A stretch of DNA of 64,000 nt from Bacteroidota bacterium (GCA_027491355.1 JAIXWI010000029.1:124001-188000); one strand, 5' to 3'; positions 8,447-17,493 are shown, numbered from the stretch's first letter. The notes: a model not told the origin generated them from the letters alone. Numbers and translations: made by a program.

Positions 8447-8587
8447 CTATTTACAATTTGGATTTACCATGCCATTGTTTTCAAAATAAGAACTTACATA
8501 AGGAATACCTAAGTTCAAACCTCTCAATATAAAAAGTATGCCCATGAGCAATAGCATATAAGGTGTAAATTTCAATATTTTACTACG
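8447..8587 (-). pseudogene. Remnant of the C-terminus of a TauE/SafE-family (cytochrome-oxidase-locus type) membrane protein
   Basis: The minus strand holds a 46-codon open stretch with no start, bounded upstream by in-frame TAA at 8588-8590 and ending in TAG at 8447. It reads KFTPYMLLLMGILFILRGLN followed by LGIPYVSSYFENNGMVNPNCK. The last-helix pattern ILRGLNLGIPY resembles, from memory, the end of the TauE/SafE 'sulfite exporter' proteins encoded beside cbb3 oxidase genes of Bacteroidota. No upstream continuation is open in any frame I checked by eye, so this looks like the decayed end of a deleted gene. A Crp/Fnr regulator, often found near such loci, lies close by. Confidence 0.45.
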
Positions 8588-8660
8588 TTATACAATTGGA
8601 ATAAGTAGACCCTTCATCATTCAAATTGATTGACATTACTGCAATCAAAAAACATATAAA

Positions 8661-9440
8661 CTAAAGCTTTGCTATTTCAGATGTAATGGTATTTTTAGTG
8701 TATTCATAACCGCTTTCGAATATTTTTTGAGCAGCGGAAAGCTTGAACAAATGGTATTGCATTAAACCTGGTGGTTCTATAAATAAATCGCATTGGGCAA
8801 TTGCGTTTTGAATATTCGCCCTGATTCCAATATGAATGAGCCTATCAGTGTAATTTCTAGCACTGTATTTTACTGGCTCTACTTTTACAGGGTTGACATT
8901 GACACCAATAACTTTATCTACTTTCCCTAACAATGGCTGAACAGGTAAGTTATTCACCAAACCTCCATCTACAAACAATGTGCCTTGAATGGCGTATGGC
9001 CTAATGATCAATGGAAATGCAGATGAAGCCATGATGGCATCAACCAAGTTCCCATGTGAAAAAACATGTGCACTTGCATCTGATAAATTGGTTGCAGTTA
9101 CATACAATGGCATTTGTAGGTCTTCCATGTTTTTGTTTGCTAAAATTCTTTCTAAATTTTTTTTGAGGCCGTCTGGTTTAAAGATTCCTAAACGCGGTCT
9201 TCTGAGGGAGAGCAATTCAAACAAATCCAGATCATGAATCAACTCAAAAATAGTATCAGGAGAATTGCCTGCTGCATACAATGCACCTACAATGGCACCT
9301 GCACTGACGCCAGAAATCATTTGCGGGTAAATTCCAACTTCATTCAGCGCCTTTAAAACTCCTATATGCGCAATGCCTCTTACACCACCACCCGAAAGCG
9401 CAATGCCAATTTTGTAGTTACCGTCATTAAACGGAAGCAT
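8661..9440 (-). CDS. Patatin-like phospholipase (RssA-type)
   Basis: This is a predicted lipid acyl hydrolase with a Ser-Asp dyad. Motifs are the oxyanion loop SGGGVRGIAHIG at residues 15-26, nucleophile elbow GVSAGAIVG (GxSxG), and the catalytic Asp in FVDGGLVNNLPV. At 259 aa it is the short bacterial type with only the patatin domain and no membrane segment or signal peptide. It overlaps the upstream Crp/Fnr gene by 14 bp, so the two are translationally linked and probably under the same control. The substrate is unknown; membrane phospholipid or monoacylglycerol is an inference. Confidence 0.92.
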   Translation of the reverse strand: MLPFNDGNYKIGIALSGGGVRGIAHIGVLKALNEVGIYPQMISGVSAGAIVGALYAAGNSPDTIFELIHDLDLFELLSLRRPRLGIFKPDGLKKNLERILANKNMEDLQMPLYVTATNLSDASAHVFSHGNLVDAIMASSAFPLIIRPYAIQGTLFVDGGLVNNLPVQPLLGKVDKVIGVNVNPVKVEPVKYSARNYTDRLIHIGIRANIQNAIAQCDLFIEPPGLMQYHLFKLSAAQKIFESGYEYTKNTITSEIAKL

Positions 9441-10137
9441 GAGAAATTTTTTCGAGTGCAGCCCTGTTCATGATTCTTATCTTTTTACCTTCCATGTCTA
9501 TGTATTTGTCGTTTTTAAATTCTGACAACAAACGGATAACTGTTTCGGTGGCAGTACCAACAATATTTGCAATGTCTTCTCGAGGAAGCGTAACAGTAAT
9601 TAAATTTTCAGACTGTAGGTTTTCTTCATGGAAAGTTTTGTGCAAAAACAACAAGGTTTCAGCCAAACGTTCACGCACACTCTTTTGTGCCAAACTTTGA
9701 ATTTTCTCATCGGCTATGCCCAAGTCATGACATAACGACTTTAACATCATTTTATTGATTTGAGCATTCTTTTCTACCAATTCTAAAAAAACATGCTTGG
9801 GTATAAAACAACAAATGGTATCTTCAATACAAGTTGCAGTAGCTACAAACGGTTCGTCCGCAATGATTCCGCGGTAACCTAAAAACTCTCCATCTTTTGC
9901 AAATCTTACAATTTGCTCTTTCCCATCTTTATTAGAACGTGTCAGTTTAATGGAGCCTTTGCTGATACAATAAATACCCAATGGCAAATTGTCTTCATAA
10001 AATAAAGCTTGACCCTTTTTATAATGACTGCAAGTTTTGGACATGGTAATTTTTTCTTTTTCTTCAGGTGTACAGTATTGAAAAAATGATATTTTACCTG
10101 CATCACAATTTTGGCATTCTAAATGGATTTTCTGCAT
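9427..10137 (-). CDS. Crp/Fnr-family transcriptional regulator
   Basis: The 236-aa protein has an N-terminal cyclic-nucleotide-binding beta roll (about residues 30-130, with PLGIYCISKGSIKL and GEFLGYRG) and a C-terminal winged helix (LPREDIANIVGTATETVIRLLSEF, about residues 180-205). The N-terminus has CQNCDAG plus further cysteines near residues 8-36, reminiscent of Fnr-like proteins, but I cannot show a complete Fe-S ligand set. The cNMP-contacting residues of true Crp are not evident. It is the first gene of an operon with the patatin gene. The ligand and regulon are unknown; oxygen sensing would fit the oxidase-locus remnant just downstream. Confidence 0.92.
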   Translation of the reverse strand: MQKIHLECQNCDAGKISFFQYCTPEEKEKITMSKTCSHYKKGQALFYEDNLPLGIYCISKGSIKLTRSNKDGKEQIVRFAKDGEFLGYRGIIADEPFVATATCIEDTICCFIPKHVFLELVEKNAQINKMMLKSLCHDLGIADEKIQSLAQKSVRERLAETLLFLHKTFHEENLQSENLITVTLPREDIANIVGTATETVIRLLSEFKNDKYIDMEGKKIRIMNRAALEKISHASV

Positions 10138-10187
10138 AGTGGTATAAAGCTAATCAAAAACGAATCAGTAAATTTAACTAATTCGGC

Positions 10188-11660
10188 TCAAGCTGACAAG
10201 TTTAACCACTTTTTAAATAGCTGTAATTGTTCTGGAGTCTGATCTAATTTGATTTTAATACAACAATCCACCTGCCCATTTTCTGCTAATTGGGTTTCTA
10301 TTTCACATCCAATCCAAGAGAGCACTGCTGCTAATTGAGCGGTCATCTTTCCTTTACCTTCAATGATGTCTTGAAAATACCAATCCATGTTTTGGCCACT
10401 CCATTTCTCAAGCAATTGTTTGTACAAAGCTTTATTGTAGCCTTTCTGTTTCAAATAAGTTTGTGCATACATATCAGAAAGTACTTGATTTAATCTGTAC
10501 TTACCATTGCTTTGTTGAAGGATGTACAAATCTGCTATCAAAGCAGCAACCAAGCCCTCTGTATAAATGGAAACTTTTCTTCCTGGAACGCCTGGTACAT
10601 AGCCATCAACCCATGTATCAAAACTAGCATCTTCTAATGAATAGTTGAACCGGCCTTCATTGTTGATATGTTTTTTTAAATCATCAGACAAAGATTTCAA
10701 ATAGGTTTCTTGACTCCAAACACCTGCATGTACCAATGTCAAATCTCCGTAATAAGTGGTAATGCCTTCGTATACATATCCCATTTTACTGTAATTTTCT
10801 TTGGTAAAATCGTAGGGTAACATTTCTACTGGGCGCATCCTTTTGATATTCCACACATGAAACAATTCATGCGAGCTGATGGCCAATAAGTCGTTGTATG
10901 CAAGCGGCTCAATCATTGATTTGCCAGGCCCCATGGCAATAACAGTAGAATTGGCGTGTTCTACGCCATGTCTGAAAACATCCGCTCTAAACAAATACAA
11001 GAAATGAAAATCTTTCATGGGCAATGCCCCAAATATTTCTTCTTGAATGTTGGCATATGCAATTGTATCTAACTTCAATTGTTCCCAATTCATTGCAACT
11101 TCACCTGCTGCCCAAAAATGAATGTTACAATTACCATGTTGAATGGAATGGTGGTGTAAATTAGCTGAAATAAAAAACGGACTATCTGCCAATTGGTCGA
11201 AGTTTTCAGCATGCAAGCTATTTCCATCAAAAGGAAGCTGACATGCTACTTGAGCTGATGCAGACATGGGCAATTTTATTTCGCAAGGGAGGTGTTGCAT
11301 GCCTTCTACATAAAGTAAACAATTTACTGGGTTGATATAACACAATTGCGTATTCACAAAGGAATTACCTGCATCAGGTTGCTGTGCGTAATATTCATAA
11401 CTGACTGTTATTTCTACATTCATCGAAGATGGTAAAGCCCATTTTTCTTTGGTTATTTTATCATAAGGAATAGCTATTCCTTGTTCATTTTTAATACTGA
11501 AATTTTTAATATTTCGGGCATAATTTGCCAACTCATAGCGCCCGGGTCTCCAAGCAGGTAATTGTAAAACAATGGGGGTATTGGATGCAGCCTTGAACCT
11601 CATTTCTATATGAACAAAACCATTTGATGGCTCGTAAGTACTGATGCTATAATGTATCAT
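10188..11660 (-). CDS. M61-family (glycyl aminopeptidase-like) metallopeptidase
   Basis: This zinc peptidase has an N-terminal beta-sandwich (residues 1 to about 130, with LQLPAWRPGRYELANYARNI, the family signature) and a thermolysin-like catalytic domain. HELFH near residues 264-268 supplies two zinc His ligands and the catalytic Glu; the downstream ligand is probably the Glu in YVYEGITTYYGD. Typical M61 members have about 580-600 residues with a C-terminal PDZ domain; this one stops at 490 and the PDZ is largely missing, replaced by a short tail. There is no signal peptide, so it is probably cytoplasmic. Only 30 bp separate it from the next gene upstream, TIGR02757. Confidence 0.88.
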   Translation of the reverse strand: MIHYSISTYEPSNGFVHIEMRFKAASNTPIVLQLPAWRPGRYELANYARNIKNFSIKNEQGIAIPYDKITKEKWALPSSMNVEITVSYEYYAQQPDAGNSFVNTQLCYINPVNCLLYVEGMQHLPCEIKLPMSASAQVACQLPFDGNSLHAENFDQLADSPFFISANLHHHSIQHGNCNIHFWAAGEVAMNWEQLKLDTIAYANIQEEIFGALPMKDFHFLYLFRADVFRHGVEHANSTVIAMGPGKSMIEPLAYNDLLAISSHELFHVWNIKRMRPVEMLPYDFTKENYSKMGYVYEGITTYYGDLTLVHAGVWSQETYLKSLSDDLKKHINNEGRFNYSLEDASFDTWVDGYVPGVPGRKVSIYTEGLVAALIADLYILQQSNGKYRLNQVLSDMYAQTYLKQKGYNKALYKQLLEKWSGQNMDWYFQDIIEGKGKMTAQLAAVLSWIGCEIETQLAENGQVDCCIKIKLDQTPEQLQLFKKWLNLSA

Positions 11661-11690
11661 ATCTAAATCTAAAAAATGAAAACAAACATA

Positions 11691-12467
11691 CTAAAACAAT
11701 CTTGACACCCCTGCTCCAAATAAAGCAAAATCGAATTTAACGGGATCTTTAGGATCTAGTTTTCGGAGTGCAGCAGTTAATTCTAAGGCGGCCTGCCAAT
11801 CATCTTGGGTTCTTTCTAACAAAGCAAATGCCCTGGCTACCCTACCCGAATGAAGGTCTAAAGGACAAACCAATTGTGAAGTTTTAATAGTTTTCCAAAT
11901 ACCAAAATCTACCCCATGATTGTCTTTTCTTACCATCCACCTCAAATACATGTTGATGCGTTTACATGCCGATTTGTAAATTGGTGCTGCAATGTGCTTT
12001 CTGGTTCGCTGTGGCAAATCTGACAGCCCAAAAAATAAGGCATTGAAACCATTTAATCCATTTTCAATGGTTTCATCTTTGGGATGAAGATGCTTGGTAA
12101 AGGCCTGTTCAAGTGATTCATTTTTTGTGTACCACTGGTGTAAAAAATATACAAAATACAACAAATCGGTATCGTTGAAAGTACGGTGCTTAAACCCCAC
12201 TAGTTTTTGCAAATCTGATTCTTGGTATTGTGTAATAAACTCATGAGGAGAATGGTCCATACGCTGCAACAAATCGGTGCATTTAAGGATGATGGTTTTG
12301 CGCTGACCCCATGCAAAAACAGCTGCAAAAAAGCCCGCAATTTCAATGTCTTGCTGCTTCCTAAACAAATGTGGAATGGAAATAGGATCATTTTCAATAA
12401 ACGCAGGTTGGTTGAATTGTTTGTATAATGTAACCAATTGCTTTTTATGTTGAATGAATGCTTCCAT
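11691..12467 (-). CDS. TIGR02757/DUF2400 family protein
   Basis: The 258-aa protein matches the TIGR02757 pattern: NDPISIPHLFRKQQDIEIAGFFAAVFAWGQR near the N-terminus, PLDLHSGRVARAFALL in the last third, and KLDPKDPVKFDFALFGAGVSR at the end. The family is conserved in Bacteroidota and some eukaryotes. Its function is not established to my knowledge; a helix-hairpin-helix, DNA-glycosylase-like fold has been suggested by the helical pattern with the late LHSGRVAR and LDPxDPxKxD segments (inference). It lies upstream of and close to the M61 peptidase, with no evident functional link. Confidence 0.88.
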   Translation of the reverse strand: MEAFIQHKKQLVTLYKQFNQPAFIENDPISIPHLFRKQQDIEIAGFFAAVFAWGQRKTIILKCTDLLQRMDHSPHEFITQYQESDLQKLVGFKHRTFNDTDLLYFVYFLHQWYTKNESLEQAFTKHLHPKDETIENGLNGFNALFFGLSDLPQRTRKHIAAPIYKSACKRINMYLRWMVRKDNHGVDFGIWKTIKTSQLVCPLDLHSGRVARAFALLERTQDDWQAALELTAALRKLDPKDPVKFDFALFGAGVSRLF

Positions 12468-12713
12468 GAAAATTTTACCCGAATTATTTTCTGTAAAGTA
12501 AATAAGTATTGGATTGAATTGAAGCCTTTGAAAATAAAAAAATAGTATTGTTAGCTAGTTAAAGCACATTGACAGCACATTTAGCAAAGAAATACAGCTT
12601 CAGGCTAAATTTTTTTGAACACTTAAAGCCTTCCCCCGATAGGCCCTTGTTTTGAATTTTGTTTTTATAAAACATTGTATTTCATTTGAAATCCATTCTG
12701 AAACATTAAAAAA

Positions 12714-14768
12714 ATGAAAATAAAACAATTCATGTTGATTTCTACATTAGCTGCAGGAACAATGATGTACAGCTGTTCTTCTAACCAGAACAAAGCGCAT
12801 GACCATGACGATTTTGATGTAAACTGTGACCAGTTTGCAGATTTACAAGTATTACGTTACCAGATTCCAGGATTTGACGAGTTGACGCCAAAACAAAAAG
12901 AATTGGCTTATTACTTATATGAAGCCGCCAATGCCGGTCGTGATATTATTTACGACCAAAACAATAAAAACAATTTATTGGTACGTAAAACCATCGAGGC
13001 CATTTTTGAAGCAAATCCTAAACACGAAGCAACAGAAGATTGGAAAAACTTTGAGATTTACGCCAAACGCTTTTTCTTCTCTAACGGTGTTCACCACCAT
13101 TATTCAAATTTAAAATTTGTACCTGCTTGCAGCTTTGAGTTTTTTGCTGATTTGGTAAAAAAATTAGATCCTGCAAAATTACCAGTAAGTGGTAAAACTG
13201 CTGATGAGTTTTTGGCAATGATCAAACCCATCATTTTTGATAGCAATTTTGAAGCAAAAAAAGTTGATTTGGCATCAGGCATAGACAATGTGGCTGCTTC
13301 GGCAAACAATTTTTACGAAGGTGTTACGCAAAAAGAAGTAGAAGATTATTACAATGCGCGTATCAAGAAAGACGATACCGAGCCTATTTCATGGGGATTG
13401 AACAGCAAAATGACCAAAGTAGATGGCAAAATTGTTGAGCAAGTTTGGAAAGTGGGTGGCATGTATTCAGCAGCCATTGAAAAAATTGTTTACTGGTTAG
13501 AAAAAGCTGCAAGTGTTGCTGAAAATGACAAACAGAAAAAAGCCCTAGATTTATTGGTTGAATATTACAAAACTGGTGATTTAAAAAAATGGGATGAGTA
13601 CAATATTGCATGGGTAAACGATACTGAAAGCAGATTAGATGTGGTGAATGGTTTCATTGAAGTGTATGATGATGCCATTGGTAAACGCGCCAGCTTTGAA
13701 TCGGTGGTTTCTATTAAAGACATGGAAGCAACCAAAAGAATTGCAACAATTGCAAAAGAAGCACAATGGTTCGAAGACAATTCACCTATTGCAGCTGAAC
13801 ACAAAAAGAAAGAAGTGAAAGGTATCACTGCAAAAGTGATTACTGTAATTCAAGAATCAGGTGCAAGCGCACAATCAACCCCAATTGGAATTAACCTTCC
13901 AAATGCAAACTGGATTCGTCAAAAACATGGTAGCAAATCTGTTTCATTGGGAAATATTGTTCATTCCTACAATATTGTTGGCGCAAAAAGCCCAGTATTG
14001 AAAGAGTTTGCTGAAAACGAAGCTCAAATTGCCAGAGCTAAAGAATATGGCTCATTGGCAGGTGATTTACATACAGACATGCACGAAGTAATTGGACATG
14101 CAAGTGGTCAAATCAACAAAGGTGTTGGAGATCCAGATCAAACTTTGAAAAACTATGCAAGTACACTAGAAGAAGCGCGTGCCGACTTAGTTGCATTGTA
14201 CTATGTTTTAGACCAAAAACTGGTAGATATTGGGGTGATGCCAAGTTTAGATTGTGGTAAAGCTGAATATGATGGCTATATCATGAATGGTTTGATTACA
14301 CAATTGACCCGCTTGAATATAGGCGAAAACTTGGAAGAAGCGCACATGCGTAACCGCCAATTGAATGCCAAATGGGCTTACGAAATGGGTAAAAAAGACA
14401 ATGTGATTGAGTTTATCAAACGTGATGGCAAAACTTATGTAAAAGTAAATAACTACGAGAAATTACGCGATTTATTTGGCCAGTTATTGAAAGAAATTCA
14501 AAGAATTAAATCCGAAGGCGATTACAAGGCTGCAACGGCTTTAGTAGAAGGTTATGGTGTAAAAGTTGACCAAGAATTATTGAAAGAAGTAAAAGAGCGT
14601 TTCAACAAATTAAATGTTGCGCCATACAAAGGATTTATCCAACCAAAATTGGTTCCTGTCATGCAAGGTGAAAACATGGTAGATGTAAAAGTTGAATACC
14701 CGAACGATTTCCTTAAAAACCAATTGGAGCAAGGCAAAAACTACGGCTTGCTTCCTGTTAAAAACTAA
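12714..14768 (+). CDS. M49-family dipeptidyl peptidase III, lipoprotein
   Basis: This zinc dipeptidyl peptidase removes dipeptides from oligopeptide N-termini. The hallmark HExxGH motif is HEVIGH at about residues 457-462, and the second motif LEEARAD at about 485-491 provides the third ligand (EECRAE in the classical family). The N-terminus MKIKQFMLISTLAAGTMMYSCSS is a lipoprotein signal with Cys near residue 21, so the enzyme should sit on a periplasmic or outer-membrane face, unlike cytosolic eukaryotic DPP III. At 684 aa it matches bacterial members. It stands alone: 246 bp of non-coding DNA upstream and a strong hairpin terminator downstream. Confidence 0.93.
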   Translation: MKIKQFMLISTLAAGTMMYSCSSNQNKAHDHDDFDVNCDQFADLQVLRYQIPGFDELTPKQKELAYYLYEAANAGRDIIYDQNNKNNLLVRKTIEAIFEANPKHEATEDWKNFEIYAKRFFFSNGVHHHYSNLKFVPACSFEFFADLVKKLDPAKLPVSGKTADEFLAMIKPIIFDSNFEAKKVDLASGIDNVAASANNFYEGVTQKEVEDYYNARIKKDDTEPISWGLNSKMTKVDGKIVEQVWKVGGMYSAAIEKIVYWLEKAASVAENDKQKKALDLLVEYYKTGDLKKWDEYNIAWVNDTESRLDVVNGFIEVYDDAIGKRASFESVVSIKDMEATKRIATIAKEAQWFEDNSPIAAEHKKKEVKGITAKVITVIQESGASAQSTPIGINLPNANWIRQKHGSKSVSLGNIVHSYNIVGAKSPVLKEFAENEAQIARAKEYGSLAGDLHTDMHEVIGHASGQINKGVGDPDQTLKNYASTLEEARADLVALYYVLDQKLVDIGVMPSLDCGKAEYDGYIMNGLITQLTRLNIGENLEEAHMRNRQLNAKWAYEMGKKDNVIEFIKRDGKTYVKVNNYEKLRDLFGQLLKEIQRIKSEGDYKAATALVEGYGVKVDQELLKEVKERFNKLNVAPYKGFIQPKLVPVMQGENMVDVKVEYPNDFLKNQLEQGKNYGLLPVKN

Positions 14769-14783
14769 TTGTTAGGTTTCCTT

Positions 14784-14830
14784 AAAAAGGATAAGGGCGG
14801 CAACCATAGGTTGCCGCCCTTCTCCTTTTT
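14784..14830. terminator. Bidirectional intrinsic terminator
   Basis: A 13-bp perfect stem (AAGGGCGGCAACC / GGTTGCCGCCCTT) with loop ATA is flanked by AAAAAGGA on the left and TCCTTTTT on the right. It therefore ends in a U-tract on either strand. It sits between the convergent M49 peptidase and lipoprotein genes. Confidence 0.9.
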
Positions 14831-14852
14831 AATAGGGTAGTGATTCAATAAA

Positions 14853-15338
14853 TTATTTTTTAGTGGCAAATACAGAGTAGGTATAGCCAGTGTATGGACC
14901 TTCAATCATCTCATAGCTGTAAATAACAACTTTTTGCGCAGCTTGAAAGGCAAACTGTTCATCGTTTGCACCTTTCCCTCTGATTGAAACTGTTTGTCCG
15001 CTTATCTTTCCAGTTTGAGTTGGAATAATGCTGTAGAAGTTATTACCTGAAACTACAATTGCATCTGTTGTAATGGTAATTCCATCCTCTGTTATGGTTA
15101 CAGAATTGCCAGCGCCTTTGGCAATCACAAATGTAGTAGTAGTATCATAGACAGTATTTCCTGCTGTATCTTTAATGTTTGCATTACCAGTATAGGTTCC
15201 TACAGCTAAATCGCGCACATCGGTTTGTGTAGATGCAGGCGTAGCAGTTTTGTTGTCTTTTGAACAACTTACAAAAGTGAAGCAAGCTACAACAGCAGCA
15301 AGTACAAAGAATGAATAAATTGGTTTTAAATGTTTCAT
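14853..15338 (-). CDS. Small predicted lipoprotein of unknown function
   Basis: The 161-aa product starts with a lipoprotein signal (FVLAAVVACFTFVSCSKD, lipidated Cys near residue 26), followed by a short Thr/Ser-rich linker. The rest is predicted beta-rich with repeated Thr/Val strands (DTTTTFVIAKG, NSVTITEDGITITTDAIVVSG), suggesting a small beta-sandwich or lipocalin-like domain. I do not recognise the family. It is 24 bp downstream of a beta-barrel gene, so both are probably made together, and near the LytTR two-component genes. It could be the lipoprotein partner of the barrel (inference). Confidence 0.75.
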   Translation of the reverse strand: MKHLKPIYSFFVLAAVVACFTFVSCSKDNKTATPASTQTDVRDLAVGTYTGNANIKDTAGNTVYDTTTTFVIAKGAGNSVTITEDGITITTDAIVVSGNNFYSIIPTQTGKISGQTVSIRGKGANDEQFAFQAAQKVVIYSYEMIEGPYTGYTYSVFATKK

Positions 15339-15362
15339 TTGTAGTATCTGAATTTGTAAAGA

Positions 15363-15968
15363 TTAGTTAAAAGTATAATTAATACCTGCGTTAAACAGAC
15401 CGTTCATACCAAAGCCCAATTCAGCATAAGCTCCAAGTTTAGAAGACTTGGTAAATCTGCCTTTGTAACCAATTGCAGTCAGATGGTAACTTACTCCGCT
15501 GCTTAAACTGTTGTATTTGACTGCGAGGTCTTTGTTCCCTGATATAATTTCCAACTCTCCCTCAACAGAAAAAGAACCAGCAGAAACGCCAGAATACAAA
15601 ACCATTGCTTGTTTCTCATTTTGATACCATGCATAATTCAATTGAGTCATTAACATTGAAATATTCATATTGGTTTTAAATGAAACAGCATCAGTGGCTG
15701 TAACTATTGTTTGTTTCCCTGTAGAAGCACTTTGGTAGGAATAGGCCAAGCCAAGCATGAGCTTGTCTGTCAGATGGTATTGATAGCCTAAAATATATGG
15801 ACCAAAAGAATTGGAGGCATCTTCTCCAACGGAATTCAAAGCTTTTGCTACTGTATTAGAAGCTCCAACACCCGCAAATACACTCATATTTCCTTTTTGA
15901 AATACTTGTGCTGATAATGACTGAAAAATCCCTGCACATAGCAAGGCGGATAGAATTAGTTTTTTCAT
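15363..15968 (-). CDS. Small outer-membrane beta-barrel protein
   Basis: The 201-aa product has a signal peptide (MKKLILSALLCAGIFQSLSAQ) and strand-like repeats such as FGPYILGYQYHLTDKLMLGLAYSYQ and SGVSYHLTAIGYKGRF, ending in FNAGINYTFN, a typical barrel end with terminal aromatic-x-aromatic. About eight strands are expected, like OmpW/OmpX-size proteins (PF13505-type 'outer membrane beta-barrel'). It lies upstream of the small lipoprotein gene and downstream of the LytTR regulator gene, in the same direction. Role unknown. Confidence 0.8.
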   Translation of the reverse strand: MKKLILSALLCAGIFQSLSAQVFQKGNMSVFAGVGASNTVAKALNSVGEDASNSFGPYILGYQYHLTDKLMLGLAYSYQSASTGKQTIVTATDAVSFKTNMNISMLMTQLNYAWYQNEKQAMVLYSGVSAGSFSVEGELEIISGNKDLAVKYNSLSSGVSYHLTAIGYKGRFTKSSKLGAYAELGFGMNGLFNAGINYTFN

Positions 15969-16071
15969 GTTTTGTTTACAATTTCAAACGAAACTAATTC
16001 TCACAATACCAATGCCTGTAGCTTTCTTCCAAACAGTTTGTTTCAATTACCCAAAACAGCATATGAATCTC

Positions 16072-16827
16072 CTAGCCAAACAATGTGGTGTTCCTGAACC
16101 ATTCTATCAATTTATTCTTTGAGCGATCTGTTATCGCAACAATTAGTTGTCCTGTTAACTCCAATGAATTGCCTTGTTGTTTGATAAACTGCTTTACATG
16201 CGCAGGATTGATCATCCACGACCGATGTACCCTAAAAAATCCTTCTGGCGATAACAATTTATCTATCCAAGCCAAAGGCTTACTGATAATGATTTTACCT
16301 TGCTCTAAAGTGTAAATCACACAATAACTCCTTTCGGCTTGTATGGCAATGATGTCTTTTAATTTAACCAATATCTGTCCGTTGGAAACAGGCAATGCAA
16401 TTGCTTCAATAGCGCTTTTACTGACATCATCTAGCATAGATTGGTATTGGTTCATGTATTGTGGCTCTAACTTACGTCTTCTGTGCAATGCAATTTCAAT
16501 GCTCTCTTTTAAGCGCTTATTTGAATAGGGTTTCATAATGTAATCCACTGCATAAAACTCAAATGCCTTGATGGCAAAATCTTGGTTACCGGTTATAAAT
16601 AACAATTGCTTGCCCTCAAGTGGAATGTCTTTGAGTGCGTTAAAAACCGGGACCCCATTAATCAGAATATCTAAAATTGCCAAGTCAAAATCTCCATTTT
16701 TAAGAACTTTCTTTGCAGCATCAAAATCACGTACACCCAAAACCTCAAATTCAGAGAATTCTTTCTTTAGAAATTCCATTAAACCTGCCAATTGTGCTGG
16801 CTCGTCCTCAATAATTAAAACCTTCAT
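16072..16827 (-). CDS. LytTR-type response regulator
   Basis: The 251-aa protein has an N-terminal receiver domain (residues 1 to about 120: IIEDEPAQ acidic pair, phospho-acceptor Asp near residue 53 in AILDILING, FITGNQ, conserved Lys in IMKPYSNKRL) and a C-terminal LytTR DNA-binding domain (about 150-245: LVKLKDIIAIQAERSYCVIYT and FFRVHRSWMINPAHVKQF). It overlaps its kinase gene by 4 bp (ATGA), so they form a two-component pair. Three exact 11-bp repeats upstream of the kinase gene, two of them 21 bp apart, fit LytTR operator geometry, suggesting autoregulation and control of the divergent barrel gene. Confidence 0.93.
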   Translation of the reverse strand: MKVLIIEDEPAQLAGLMEFLKKEFSEFEVLGVRDFDAAKKVLKNGDFDLAILDILINGVPVFNALKDIPLEGKQLLFITGNQDFAIKAFEFYAVDYIMKPYSNKRLKESIEIALHRRRKLEPQYMNQYQSMLDDVSKSAIEAIALPVSNGQILVKLKDIIAIQAERSYCVIYTLEQGKIIISKPLAWIDKLLSPEGFFRVHRSWMINPAHVKQFIKQQGNSLELTGQLIVAITDRSKNKLIEWFRNTTLFG

Positions 16828-17493
16828 GCGCTTGTTTTTGCAATGCTCAACACCAATTCATTTCCCTCTATTTGAATTGCTTTTAAATAGTTACAACCAA
16901 AATAATGGTTAAAATAACTCAACCTGTTTTTAAGACTGTATAAACCATGACCCATTTTAGGATATTTGATAACCTCATTTTGAGGCAAATCGTAACCACT
17001 CAAAGAAACCCTCATTGAAAAATAATTCGAACTGATATTTATATTTATCTGCTGACTATCTGATTGTACAAATCCATATTTCAAAGCATTTTCAACCAAT
17101 ACTGCTAGAGAAAAAGGAGCAATTTTATTGTACAAATCAGTACCTTCTACCTCTAAATGGATTTGAATATTAGACTGATGAATTCCATTGTGGGCAGCTA
17201 TGAGTTCGTTACAGCATGCCAATTCTTGAGCAATTGAAATGGCTAATTGATGCTGTTGTTTGTACACATAATTTACTATGGTACCTGTATTTGAAATAAA
17301 CTGTTGTAAATTGTTATGACCTGATTGATACGATATATTCTGCAACAAATTATTTAAAGTATGTTGGGATAAAAACCTACCATTCATAAAATATTGACTT
17401 TTTTGGTAGTAATCTCCAAACATGAGTATAACAAAGCATAAAAATAGCAGTAAATAGGGATTGCTATTGGAGGTAAAAAAAGTTTCAGTAAGC
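16824..17493 (-). CDS. Small LytS-like sensor histidine kinase
   Basis: The track ORF (to 17495) includes the ATG; the 223-aa product has one predicted helix near residues 12-28 and then a His_kinase (PF06580)-like core. The usual NPHFLFN box is altered: FLSQHTLNNLLQNI keeps the phospho-acceptor His and an Asn but loses the NPH-F pattern. The N-box is LVENALKYGF and the G-box GHGLYSLKNRL. Full LytS-like kinases in Bacteroidota are usually longer (about 340 aa or more) with several membrane helices or periplasmic sensor regions; this one has almost no sensor domain. It overlaps the LytTR regulator gene by 4 bp. Kinase activity is likely but not certain. Confidence 0.8.

Noticed and set aside
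12468-12713. Possible small gene or RNA upstream of the M49 peptidase
   Set aside because: No open frame of note, no clear hairpins or tRNA-like elements; no good promoter match found either.
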